A stretch of DNA of 9,548 nucleotides from positions 1 to 9,548 of the forward strand of contig JANQSM010000181.1 of NCBI GenBank assembly GCA_028284025.1, in the 5' to 3' direction. Below are positions 1 through 6,177 of the stretch, piece by piece. The notes under the pieces were generated by a model. It did no database searches, had not been told where the DNA came from, and saw only the letters and a program-made list of their open reading frames with translations. Source of the stretch: Alphaproteobacteria bacterium (GTDB lineage: Bacteria; Pseudomonadota; Alphaproteobacteria; JANQSM01). Positions within the stretch are counted from its first letter, which is position 1; every line of letters begins with the position of its first letter. The translations under genes were made by a program, and so were the position numbers.

Positions 1-589
1 ATTGTGGGTATGGTTGCGCCTGAAATTGCTGGCGGATGCAGGTATTGTGGGGCTGCCGAATGCTGGAAAATCTACGTTTATCTCTGCCGTCAGCGCGGCC
101 AAACCCAAAATTGCCGATTACCCCTTTACTACACTTCACCCTAATCTGGGCGTGGTACAGGTGGACACGAACAGCTTTGTTCTGGCTGATATTCCCGGCC
201 TTATTGCCGGAGCACATGAAGGCCAAGGCCTGGGCGATAGGTTTTTAGGCCATGTAGAGCGATGTAGTGTTTTATTACACCTGATTGATGCACTGGAAGA
301 AGATGTATGCGCCAATTATGACATTATCCAGCAGGAGCTGGAAGCCTATGGTGCAGGATTAAAAGATAAGCCACAAATTTTGGCTTTAAACAAGATTGAT
401 ACGCTGGATCCGGCAGATTTAAAGAAAAAACGCCAAAAACTTAAAAAACATAGCAAAAAAGAGGTGCACCTGGTTTCTGCTGCCTCAGGCCAGGGAACCC
501 GTGAGATTTGTGGGCTGTTATACCAATGTGTGCTGGAAAACAAAGGGACCACCCCTGAAGAAAATGCTGTAACAAGCTGGGCACCTTAG
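1..589 (+). CDS. obgE: GTPase ObgE/CgtA, C-terminal part (5' end outside window)
   Basis: Obg is an essential GTP-binding protein that acts late in 50S ribosomal subunit assembly and links it to growth state. The visible part, about 195 residues, is the G domain: G1 P-loop GLPNAGKS (visible residues 17-24), G2 in YPFTT (40-44), G3 DIPG (63-66), G4 NKID (130-133) and G5 SAASG (159-163). The segment WLRLKLLAD just before the P-loop is the usual junction with the glycine-rich N-terminal Obg fold, which must lie upstream because the family is normally 330-350 residues long. The TTG at base 2 is an internal codon, not the start. There is no long C-terminal extension after the G domain. A gap of 141 bases separates it from rsfS. 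Family assignment is secure; only the 5' end is missing. Confidence 0.96.
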   Translation, partial: LWVWLRLKLLADAGIVGLPNAGKSTFISAVSAAKPKIADYPFTTLHPNLGVVQVDTNSFVLADIPGLIAGAHEGQGLGDRFLGHVERCSVLLHLIDALEEDVCANYDIIQQELEAYGAGLKDKPQILALNKIDTLDPADLKKKRQKLKKHSKKEVHLVSAASGQGTREICGLLYQCVLENKGTTPEENAVTSWAP

Positions 590-626
590 TTTTTTTGAAA
601 AACTGGCGACTTTTTAACTTAAAAAG
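588..626 (+). repeat. Two short AT hairpins after obgE
   Basis: Two perfect inverted repeats follow each other. AGTTTTT (588-594) and AAAAACT (598-604) enclose 3 bases and overlap the obgE stop codon. CTTTTT (610-615) and AAAAAG (621-626) enclose 5 bases. Both stems are nearly pure A-T and no strong T-run follows the second. They may slow or partly terminate obgE transcription, but this is weak and they could be composition noise. Confidence 0.25.
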
Positions 627-638
627 GATAAAATTAAA

Positions 639-668
639 TTGTAAGGGGTCAAAAGTTCCTTATATAGT
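639..668 (+). promoter_or_regulatory. Candidate sigma-70 promoter for rsfS-rlmH
   Basis: TTGTAA (639-644, 4 of 6 to consensus) and TATAGT (663-668, 5 of 6) are separated by 18 bases, in the gap after obgE. Transcription would start near 675, giving a leader of about 55 bases before the rsfS ATG. CAAAAG (650-655) and CTTTTG (678-683) form an inverted repeat flanking the -10 and could be an operator or coincidence. The call rests on consensus match only. Confidence 0.35.
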
Positions 669-693
669 GAAATAAAGCTTTTGTTCAAATCAC

Positions 694-709
694 GGAGGTT
701 TAAACCATA
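694..709 (+). promoter_or_regulatory. Strong Shine-Dalgarno placed for an AUA codon, not the rsfS AUG
   Basis: GGAGG at 694-698 is the best ribosome binding site near rsfS, but it lies 32 bases from the ATG at 731, too far to serve it. Eight bases after it, in frame with rsfS, stands ATA (707-709), followed by CCG AAA CGT AAA AAA GGC CAT and then the ATG. An in-frame TAA at 701-703 closes the frame just upstream, so no other start is available. GGAGG also overlaps the perfect palindrome GGTTTAAACC (697-706). Confidence 0.5.
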
Positions 710-730
710 CCGAAACGTAAAAAAGGCCAT

Positions 731-1108
731 ATGTCTGGCGCGAAAGACGTTCTTTCAATTATCCAGACATCGATCGAAGACAGCAAAGGCGACAATCCTG
801 TTGTCATTGATTTAAACGGCAAGTCCAGTATTGCAGACTTCATGATTGTTGTATCCGGTACTTCTCAGCGCCATGTCAGCGCGATGGCGACCCGCATTAC
901 CGAAAACTTAAAAGAAAAAGCCGGTCTTTCCGCTAAAATTGAAGGCCAGGATTCCGGTGACTGGGTGCTCATCGATGCAGGAAATATCGTCGTGCATCTT
1001 TTCCGCCCGGAAGTGCGGGATTTTTACAGCCTGGAAAAAATGTGGGGCCTGGATTTACCATCGCCGCATCCTGCATCCTCTGCTTCATCAAGCAGCCTGC
1101 ACGTCTGA
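731..1108 (+). CDS. rsfS: Ribosomal silencing factor RsfS (Iojap/YbeB family)
   Basis: RsfS binds uL14 on the 50S subunit and blocks joining with the 30S subunit, lowering translation in poor conditions. The 125-residue product shows the family signatures: IADFMIVVSGTSQRH (about 34-48), the EGQDSGDW turn (71-78) and the VHLFRPEVRDFYSLEKMW core (88-105). Residues 108-125 form a Ser/Pro-rich tail. The length is slightly above the typical 105-120. The ATG at 731 is the first canonical start in frame and has only a weak AAGG (723-726) at 4 bases. A better-spaced GGAGG points to an AUA at 707, which would add eight residues (xPKRKKGH). The TGA stop overlaps the rlmH start as TGATG, implying translational coupling. 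In related genomes nadD often precedes this gene; here it does not. Confidence 0.95.
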   Translation: MSGAKDVLSIIQTSIEDSKGDNPVVIDLNGKSSIADFMIVVSGTSQRHVSAMATRITENLKEKAGLSAKIEGQDSGDWVLIDAGNIVVHLFRPEVRDFYSLEKMWGLDLPSPHPASSASSSSLHV

Positions 1109-1578
1109 TGCACATTGTTATTGCTGCTATCGGGAAGGCCAAGGAAAGCCTGGAACACCAGCTGTTTGAGAAATATCGACAAGCCATTGAGCAACAATCC
1201 AGCTGGCGTGTGGAATTAAAAGAATTAACACCTCGCAAGAATGTGTCGGGGGATATGCTTAAATCCCATGAAGCTGACCTTTTGCAAGAAGCTGTAAAAA
1301 ATGCCGATCATCTGATTTGTCTGGATGAACGCGGCAAGACATTATCCAGCATGCAACTGGCTGAACATTTCTCTACCTTGCAAAACAACAGCGTAAAAAC
1401 AGTCGCGTTTGTGATTGGGGGTGCAGACGGACTGGCCGAAAACCTGATTAAAAAAGCAAATCTTTCTCTTTCATTTGGCAAAGCCACCTGGCCGCATATG
1501 CTGGTTCGGCCCATGCTGGCAGAGCAAATCTATCGAGTAGAGAAAATCCTGGCTAACCACCCTTACCACAGAGAATAG
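1108..1578 (+). CDS. rlmH: 23S rRNA (pseudouridine-1915-N3) methyltransferase RlmH
   Basis: RlmH is a SPOUT-class methyltransferase that uses S-adenosylmethionine to methylate pseudouridine 1915 in helix 69 of 23S rRNA on assembled 70S ribosomes. The 156-residue product matches the usual length (155 in E. coli). It shows the LDERG segment (72-76), the knot motif FVIGGADGL (101-109), and a C-terminal run of conserved features: WPHMLVRPMLAEQIYR (128-143) and the terminal HPYHRE (151-156), typical of the family. The start was placed at the ATG that shares its A with the rsfS TGA, because MHIVIAAIGKAKE is the family-type N-terminus. An earlier in-frame ATG at 1042 lies inside rsfS and adds 22 residues unlike the family. 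Expression is probably coupled to rsfS. Both products act on the large subunit. Confidence 0.97.
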   Translation: MHIVIAAIGKAKESLEHQLFEKYRQAIEQQSSWRVELKELTPRKNVSGDMLKSHEADLLQEAVKNADHLICLDERGKTLSSMQLAEHFSTLQNNSVKTVAFVIGGADGLAENLIKKANLSLSFGKATWPHMLVRPMLAEQIYRVEKILANHPYHRE

Positions 1579-1641
1579 TTTTTTCTGTTGCCCTTTTAAA
1601 TATTCTGTTTTAAGAAAGAGGAATCATCACAAAAAATGGGC

Positions 1642-1647
1642 TATAAT
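1642..1647 (+). promoter_or_regulatory. Consensus -10 element upstream of the 196-aa gene
   Basis: TATAAT at 1642-1647 matches the -10 consensus perfectly. No good -35 sits 16-18 bases upstream. Transcription would start near 1654, about 25 bases before the ATG at 1679. It would therefore exclude the ATG at 1646, which overlaps the -10 itself. This agrees with the Shine-Dalgarno evidence for the later start. Confidence 0.4.
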
Positions 1648-1678
1648 GGAAAAAACAGTAAGTGGAAAAGGACCCATT

Positions 1679-2269
1679 ATGAATGTAGAAGAAGTATCTC
1701 CCCTAAATACACTACCGGGTAATTTTGCTAGGGTTGTAGCTTTTGCTTCGGCGCGCCAACTACCCATTTCAATCCTGACAATAGATGGCCTGTTAAGCGT
1801 TGATACCCACCAATATGTTGAAACAGTCGGCATGGATATGATCACACACCTCACCCTTGCTGCCAGCAGGGGGTGTCCCATCCGTATTATTCTGTGGGGT
1901 GAGGATGAACATTTTAGTCGAACTCTAGAACTGTTAAGAATGAGGATACCAAGTAAAGATATGGGGTGTATCATTACTAATTCTAATAATGCTCGTGAAC
2001 AGATTGCTCCCTTCATTGTTGCAGGAGAAGACCCCCATGTAGAGAAAACTGCCTCTGCCACTTTAGTCAGTGCGGCTTTAGATTGGGAAGAACAAGAACT
2101 TTTTACAGTTATCTCTGAAGATAATAGCCGCCCAATATTCGTTGAACAGCTTAGATATTTTGAGCAAACCTGGAGGGAAGCCCGACGCATCGCAAGAGAT
2201 AGATTATGCCCCCGACTTGCTACTTTAGCCCACAATTATTATGCTGGTAGGCGAAGAAAAGGGGCTTAA
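1679..2269 (+). CDS. Unrecognised 196-aa protein
   Basis: No family could be assigned. The product has no signal peptide or membrane segment and looks like a mixed alpha/beta cytoplasmic protein. Beta-type segments include LPISILTIDGLL (28-39), CPIRIILWG (66-74) and APFIVAG (110-116), and helix-type segments include FVEQLRYFEQTWREARRIARD (154-174). The tail is basic (RRRKGA). The order 'strand, small-residue-rich helix, RG-x-PIRIIL, later FIVAG, then xLRYFEQTW' loosely recalls phospholipase-D-like folds, but no HKD motif is present, so this is only a hint. The ATG at 1679 was chosen over 1646 because AAGGA (1668-1672) precedes it by 6 bases. Codons rare in the neighbouring genes (CTA, ATA, AGA, AGG) recur in the first half, suggesting a newer arrival. 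It sits between rlmH and envC, a place where many alphaproteobacteria have no such gene. Confidence 0.75.
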   Translation: MNVEEVSPLNTLPGNFARVVAFASARQLPISILTIDGLLSVDTHQYVETVGMDMITHLTLAASRGCPIRIILWGEDEHFSRTLELLRMRIPSKDMGCIITNSNNAREQIAPFIVAGEDPHVEKTASATLVSAALDWEEQELFTVISEDNSRPIFVEQLRYFEQTWREARRIARDRLCPRLATLAHNYYAGRRRKGA

Positions 2270-2273
2270 CCAT
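2266..2273 (+). promoter_or_regulatory. CtrA-like octamer TTAACCAT
   Basis: TTAACCAT overlaps the stop codon of the 196-aa gene, about 140 bases upstream of envC. It equals a CtrA recognition motif known from Caulobacter. No second TTAA follows at the 7-base spacing of the full site. An octamer of this kind is expected by chance roughly once in a few windows of this size, so this is weak. Confidence 0.15.
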
Positions 2274-2370
2274 ACGCGCTGTTGCAGTTACCAGTGGAAA
2301 TAACTTCGACGGTGAGTTTTTTACTGAATGTCACAGATCAACCGGTTTCATTTTCTTTTTTTAGCTTGCG

Positions 2371-2389
2371 AAAAGGTTTCCTTTTGACA
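2371..2389 (+). promoter_or_regulatory. Perfect -35 hexamer joined to a small hairpin before envC
   Basis: AAAAGG (2371-2376) and CCTTTT (2380-2385) form a 6-bp stem with a 3-base loop. TTGACA, the -35 consensus, occupies 2384-2389 and overlaps its right arm. The best -10 at a plausible distance is TATCCA (2406-2411, 16-base spacer, 3 of 6 matches), which lies inside the DnaA box. A transcript from it would begin near 2418, at the ATG ATG of envC, so it would be nearly leaderless. No Shine-Dalgarno precedes envC, which fits that idea but does not prove it. Confidence 0.3.
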
Positions 2390-2404
2390 AAAAAACACGT
2401 ACAC

Positions 2405-2413
2405 TTATCCACA
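2405..2413 (+). promoter_or_regulatory. Perfect DnaA box at the envC start
   Basis: TTATCCACA is the consensus high-affinity DnaA box (TTATNCACA). Its last base is the A of the envC ATG at 2413. It is the only consensus copy noticed in the window on either strand. A specific 9-mer is expected by chance in about 0.07 windows of this size. It could let DnaA regulate envC, or it could be fortuitous. A single box with no AT-rich unwinding element does not indicate an origin. Confidence 0.45.
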
Positions 2414-3615
2414 TGATGAGAAAACTGTTTGCGCATTGCTTGATGGTCAGCGCGATTCTTCTGCCGGCAAATGGCTGGGCTGTTCCAAAGAATGTTGAGC
2501 GAGAATACCGCGAAATTCAGCAGGAGCTTAAGAAAAGTTCTTCCCAGGCAAAAAAGCTGGAGAAACGTGAAGAAAAATTAGCCGACCTGATTGAGCACAA
2601 TCGTACCCGATTGATTACGGCGGGTGACCAAACCCAGCGCCAGGAAGCTGATCTGCTTGAATTGGAAAAACAACTGGCAGATCTGCACGAACAACGTGAG
2701 GCACTCTACACTGACCTGGTTGCCAAAAATAAAAATTCCAGTCTGATTATCAGCCAGCTGATGCAGCTGTCTGATAAACCTGATGTACGCCTGTTCGCGT
2801 TGCCGCTTGAGCCAGACCAGGCGATTCGAAGTGTCGCAATTATGCGCCGCATGTTGCCTGCCCTTCAACAACAGGCCAAAATTCTAAAAGAAAAATTGGA
2901 AACACTTTCTACCACCGAGCAAAAAATTGCCCTGCAAAAACAAACCATTGAGAAAAAAGTTACCAAGCTTTCCAAAGATCAGGAATGGCTGAACTACCTG
3001 ATCGAAAAACGATCAAAGAGCTATGCTAAAGTTAAGACAAAGCGGGAAAAATCTTTAGAGAAAATCGCCGGACTGGCAGCAAAGTCAAACAATTTCAAAG
3101 ATCTTTTAAGCAAGTTAAAATCTGAACGCAAAGCTGCTGCTATCCGCCCGCCGCAAAAACCTAATCGTGCTGGCCATCAAAGATCGACCACCCAAACTTT
3201 TGCTTCCAACTATCGGGGCAGTGGCACAATGACCACACCCGTTAAGGGCCGGATTCTGGTGCGCTATGGTCAAAAGCAGGAAACAGGGCCCAAAGCCAAA
3301 GGCATGACGATTGAGACGCGTCCTGGTGCTACTGTTACGGCACCGGTAGACGGGGAAGTCGTGTATTCCGGGAAATTCCGTGGATACGGTAATCTGATTA
3401 TTATCGAACACGACAAAGGGTATCACTCTCTTTTAGCAGGAATGAATACGCTGGATTCTAAAGTTGGACAATGGGTACTGGCAGGAGAACCCATCGGGCG
3501 TATGGGGTCTTTAAAAAATAATCCGCCAAAACTATATCTTGAATTGCGCCGCAACGGACAACCTATTAATATGAATTCTTGGCTAGCACAAACAAACAAA
3601 AAGGTAAGTGGATGA
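2413..3615 (+). CDS. envC: Murein hydrolase activator EnvC (degenerate LytM/M23 domain)
   Basis: EnvC-type proteins act in the periplasm at the division site, where they switch on amidases that split septal peptidoglycan. The 400-aa product has a signal peptide (basic MMRKLF, hydrophobic 8-19, likely cleavage after GWA at 23). Long Lys/Glu-rich coiled coils follow at about 28-120 and 145-240, then a Pro/basic linker (245-268) and a LytM domain (about 273-391). The zinc ligands of active M23 peptidases are gone: GMTIE (297-301) replaces the first motif, Met344 stands where the second histidine is expected, and LYLELR (374-379) replaces LHxEIR. This is the pattern of E. coli EnvC, an activator rather than a hydrolase. 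The start is ATG 2413 or the adjacent 2416; no Shine-Dalgarno is visible. It overlaps the protease gene by ATGA. Confidence 0.93.
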   Translation: MMRKLFAHCLMVSAILLPANGWAVPKNVEREYREIQQELKKSSSQAKKLEKREEKLADLIEHNRTRLITAGDQTQRQEADLLELEKQLADLHEQREALYTDLVAKNKNSSLIISQLMQLSDKPDVRLFALPLEPDQAIRSVAIMRRMLPALQQQAKILKEKLETLSTTEQKIALQKQTIEKKVTKLSKDQEWLNYLIEKRSKSYAKVKTKREKSLEKIAGLAAKSNNFKDLLSKLKSERKAAAIRPPQKPNRAGHQRSTTQTFASNYRGSGTMTTPVKGRILVRYGQKQETGPKAKGMTIETRPGATVTAPVDGEVVYSGKFRGYGNLIIIEHDKGYHSLLAGMNTLDSKVGQWVLAGEPIGRMGSLKNNPPKLYLELRRNGQPINMNSWLAQTNKKVSG

Positions 3616-4916
3616 AATCTCGGATCTTAATTAGTTTTTTTGCGATTTTTCTGATTACAAGTTCAATCGGAACATTCGGTAAGGCGGAAACTGACCCGTC
3701 GGAAACCTACCGGTATTTAAACCTTTTTGGGGATGTGTTTGAGCGTGTACGTCAGGAATATGTTGAGGATGTCTCAGACAAGGAATTGATTGAATCTGCC
3801 GTGAACGGCATGTTGATAAATCTGGACCCGCATTCATCTTACCTGGATGAAAAAAGCTTTAAAGACATGCAAGTGCAAACCCGCGGGAAATTTGGCGGCC
3901 TGGGCATTGAAGTTACGATGGAAAACGGGCTGGTAAAGGTCATTTCCCCGATTGATGATACACCTGCCTACCGTGCAGGCATTGAAGCTGGTGACCTGAT
4001 CACTCATCTTGATGGCGACCCGGTTCTGGGACTTACTATCTCTGAAGCAGTTGAAAAAATGCGCGGACGCATCAACACCAAGATTAACCTGACAATCCGC
4101 CGTGAAAGTGTAGACCCGTTTGATGTAGAAATCACCCGGGATATTATCAAAATCAAATCTGTCCGTCACCGCATAGAGGACAATGTCGGGTATTTACGGA
4201 TTACAACCTTTAACGAAGAAACAGATACCGAGTTACAAAAATCTATCGCTGAAATTGAAAAAGAACTGGGCGACAAGTTGATCGGGTATGTTCTGGATTT
4301 GCGCAACAACGCAGGGGGATTACTGGATAAAGCCGTCAGTGTTTCGGATGCTTTCCTGGACAAGGGAGAGATTGTTTCAACCCGTGACCGTGGCCTTGAA
4401 AACGTACAACGTTTCATGGCGAAAAAGGGGGATATTGCCAACAGTCTGCCGATGGTAGTGTTGGTGAACGGCGGATCTGCTTCTGCTTCTGAAATTGTGG
4501 CGGGTGCATTGCAAGATCATAAACGGGCCATCGTAATGGGAACACTTTCCTTTGGTAAAGGATCCGTACAGACCATTATACCAATCCCGGATCATGGAGC
4601 CATTCGCTTGACCACTGCGCGCTTTTATACGCCGTCCGGTCGCCCGATCCAGCAAAAAGGGATTACACCAGACATTGAAGTTCTGCCCGCCAAGCTGGAA
4701 GAATTAAAAGATGGTCGCCGCCGCGAAGCAGACTTGCGCGATGCCTTAGGGGAAGAAAATCCAAAACGCACACCAAAACCGGCTGACCCGGCAAACAAGG
4801 ATACTGAAGGAGCAACAGGAAAAACTGAAAAGCCATTTGATTATCAGTTAGAGCGGGCCATCGACATGTTGAAAGGCCTGTCTTTTTACAACAAACAGGT
4901 GGCGAATAAACGCTAG
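3612..4916 (+). CDS. ctpA: S41 family carboxy-terminal processing protease (CtpA type)
   Basis: This periplasmic serine protease with a Ser-Lys dyad trims or degrades envelope proteins from their C-termini. The 434-aa product has an N-terminal hydrophobic stretch (5-22, signal peptide or anchor). An N-terminal helical part with LDPHSSYL (71-78) is followed by a PDZ domain (about 95-175, with GGLGIEV and PAYRAGIEAGD). The catalytic domain carries the nucleophile Ser291 in GGSASASE and the base Lys316 in SFGKGSVQ. Their 25-residue spacing matches known CtpA enzymes. LRNNAGGLL (230-238) and GRPIQQKGITPD (343-354) are further family marks. A charged, low-complexity tail (about 363-408) precedes a last helix. 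The ATG at 3612 was chosen over 3579 because it overlaps the envC stop and AAAGG (3600-3604) lies 7 bases upstream. CtpA with EnvC suggests shared control of peptidoglycan hydrolysis. Confidence 0.96.
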   Translation: MKSRILISFFAIFLITSSIGTFGKAETDPSETYRYLNLFGDVFERVRQEYVEDVSDKELIESAVNGMLINLDPHSSYLDEKSFKDMQVQTRGKFGGLGIEVTMENGLVKVISPIDDTPAYRAGIEAGDLITHLDGDPVLGLTISEAVEKMRGRINTKINLTIRRESVDPFDVEITRDIIKIKSVRHRIEDNVGYLRITTFNEETDTELQKSIAEIEKELGDKLIGYVLDLRNNAGGLLDKAVSVSDAFLDKGEIVSTRDRGLENVQRFMAKKGDIANSLPMVVLVNGGSASASEIVAGALQDHKRAIVMGTLSFGKGSVQTIIPIPDHGAIRLTTARFYTPSGRPIQQKGITPDIEVLPAKLEELKDGRRREADLRDALGEENPKRTPKPADPANKDTEGATGKTEKPFDYQLERAIDMLKGLSFYNKQVANKR

Positions 4917-4941
4917 CCTTTGTCAAATTCTCCCATGGTTT

Positions 4942-5004
4942 GGCAAGCTCATCATGAAGGCGAGTTCTCCATCCTGAACTTGCCTGCCCTGCGGGCGAAT
5001 GGAG
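4942..5004. repeat. GC-rich palindromic block between ctpA and the deacetylase-family gene
   Basis: The 145-base gap holds a compact set of inverted repeats. A 10-bp stem (4958-4967 with 4976-4985, one G-U pair) encloses 8 bases. GCCC (4986-4989) and GGGC (4993-4996) form a second hairpin. CTCCAT (4967-4972) and ATGGAG (4999-5004) can pair around it, but only if the first stem opens. GGCAAGCTC (4942-4950) resembles the left arm GGCGAGTTC (4959-4967) and could replace it as a partner for the right arm. No T-run follows, so it is not an intrinsic terminator. It may be a dispersed palindromic element or an RNA switch or processing structure. Confidence 0.45.
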
Positions 5005-5035
5005 TTGGAAGATGAGGTGTTTAAAGAAATATAAA
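5005..5035 (+). promoter_or_regulatory. Weak candidate promoter for the deacetylase-family gene and rppH
   Basis: TTGGAA (5005-5010, 4 of 6) and TATAAA (5030-5035, 5 of 6) are 19 bases apart, longer than optimal. Transcription would start near 5042, 20 bases before the ATG at 5062. The 145-base gap after ctpA makes a separate promoter plausible, but read-through from envC-ctpA is equally possible because no terminator was found. Confidence 0.22.
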
Positions 5036-5061
5036 AAACCAACTAACAGGCACTTAACTAA

Positions 5062-6177
5062 ATGAAAAAGCCAAAGCTTCGCATCAAAGACAAAACACTG
5101 CCGGTCTTTTTTGCTATCCTGATTGCCTGTATGGCAGGGGTTTATTTTTGGCTGGCTGGGAACGCGGAACATACTATCAGCATGCGTCGGCTTGAAGTGC
5201 CCCGCAAAGTGGTTGACCTGCAAAAGCAGCAACAAGCAGCCCAAGCTAGTCCGGCTTATGAAGAAGACTATCTTAATCCTGCTGCTCTTACGCCAGAGAC
5301 TGGGGACGGGACACATTCGGAAATACCTGAACTTGCGTCCAAACGCATTGCTTTAAAACCTGCCCCTGATTCACGTTTACAAGAAAGTGGACGTTTAGGC
5401 CCGCTGCCTAAAATTGGCTCAAAGGGACGCACGCCCTGGGAAGAATATTCCCAACCTTTTCGTGAAGATGCCCGCGACAAAGCAAAACTGGCCATTGTTT
5501 TTTATGATGCCGGCCTGGATGACAATTTGCTTAGCTCTATGCTTAATAGGCTGCCCCCTGTTGTGGCATTGTCTTTTTCGCCGTATTCTGAACAACTGAA
5601 TACACAAATTAAACGTACCCGACATGAGGGATTTGAAGTTTTACTGAACATCCCGATGCATCCTGAAAACATTACGGAAAATGATACTGGTCCGTATACC
5701 TTGCAGACAAATTTAGCAATGTCAGAAAATATGGAGCGTTTGGAAAAAGTCATGGTCCGTGCCACCGGATATATCGGCTTGTTAAACGCTAAGGGTAACA
5801 AGTACGTGCGTTTTGAAAGTCTTTTAAAGCCTGTGATGGAAGAACTGACCGACCGCGGCCTTTTGTTCATTGATAATGGAGAAAACCTGAATTCCCTGGC
5901 CCCGGTGTTGTCGCGAAAACACCGGTATCTTTCACTGTCATCGTCATATGTGCTGGATAACCCACCGCTGCAAGAACACATCCTGGAACAACTTTCCCGC
6001 GCCGTGGAGCGCGCCAAAGAAACAGGCCGCCTGATTGTGTTGGCGCAAAGTTTTCCTTTCACCATTGATACCATTGATCAATGGCTTGAAGAATTTGATG
6101 ATCCGGATGTTGCCATTGTCCCTCTTTCCACTATTGCCCGCGAACGATTTGTGAAGGCTTATGCCCGATCTTCCTGA
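5062..6177 (+). CDS. Divergent polysaccharide deacetylase family protein (YibQ/PF04748-like), likely inactive
   Basis: The 371-aa product has a basic N-terminus, one membrane anchor (about 14-32) and a disordered Gln/Pro-rich stretch (about 50-135). A C-terminal domain (about 142-362) follows the divergent polysaccharide deacetylase pattern, so the domain should be periplasmic. Matching segments are LAIVFYDAGLDD (143-154), LSFSPYSEQLNTQI (170-183), GFEVLLNIPM (190-199), GYIGLLNAKGNK (236-247), RGLLFIDN (265-272), AQSFPF (328-333) and VPLS (353-356). The polar family residues are changed at every site: IDD is FYD, GHEVLxHxPM is GFEVLLNIPM, NNHMGS is LNAKGN and GHPHP is AQSFP. Metal-dependent deacetylation is therefore doubtful. 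The frame is intact and the fold core retained, so it is a candidate pseudoenzyme. Homologues follow envC in many proteobacteria, and this context supports the call. Only a weak AACAGG lies 11 bases before the ATG. The gene overlaps rppH by 17 bases. Confidence 0.9.
   Translation: MKKPKLRIKDKTLPVFFAILIACMAGVYFWLAGNAEHTISMRRLEVPRKVVDLQKQQQAAQASPAYEEDYLNPAALTPETGDGTHSEIPELASKRIALKPAPDSRLQESGRLGPLPKIGSKGRTPWEEYSQPFREDARDKAKLAIVFYDAGLDDNLLSSMLNRLPPVVALSFSPYSEQLNTQIKRTRHEGFEVLLNIPMHPENITENDTGPYTLQTNLAMSENMERLEKVMVRATGYIGLLNAKGNKYVRFESLLKPVMEELTDRGLLFIDNGENLNSLAPVLSRKHRYLSLSSSYVLDNPPLQEHILEQLSRAVERAKETGRLIVLAQSFPFTIDTIDQWLEEFDDPDVAIVPLSTIARERFVKAYARSS

Noticed and set aside
1042..1107. A 22-residue N-terminal extension of RlmH
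   Set aside because: The extension overlaps rsfS in another frame and does not resemble the family. The ATG at 1108 gives the standard N-terminus and length.
1572..1606. AGAATA/TATTCT inverted repeat after rlmH as a terminator
   Set aside because: The stem is only 6 AT-rich pairs with a 23-base loop and no T-run follows it.
1627..2235. A 202-aa open frame on the minus strand opposite the 196-aa gene
   Set aside because: Its translation is Ser/Cys-rich and shadow-like. The plus-strand frame has a -10, a good Shine-Dalgarno and co-orientation with its neighbours.
2405..2413. A replication origin at the DnaA box
   Set aside because: Only one box, with no cluster of boxes, no AT-rich unwinding region and none of the usual origin neighbours.
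4663..5316. A 217-aa minus-strand open frame spanning the ctpA end and the start of the deacetylase-family gene
   Set aside because: It overlaps two well-supported plus-strand genes, has a Leu/Cys/Phe-rich composition typical of antisense frames and shows no domain.
5502..6074. A 190-aa minus-strand open frame inside the deacetylase-family gene
   Set aside because: Ser/Arg-rich shadow of the plus-strand gene, which matches a known family along this stretch.
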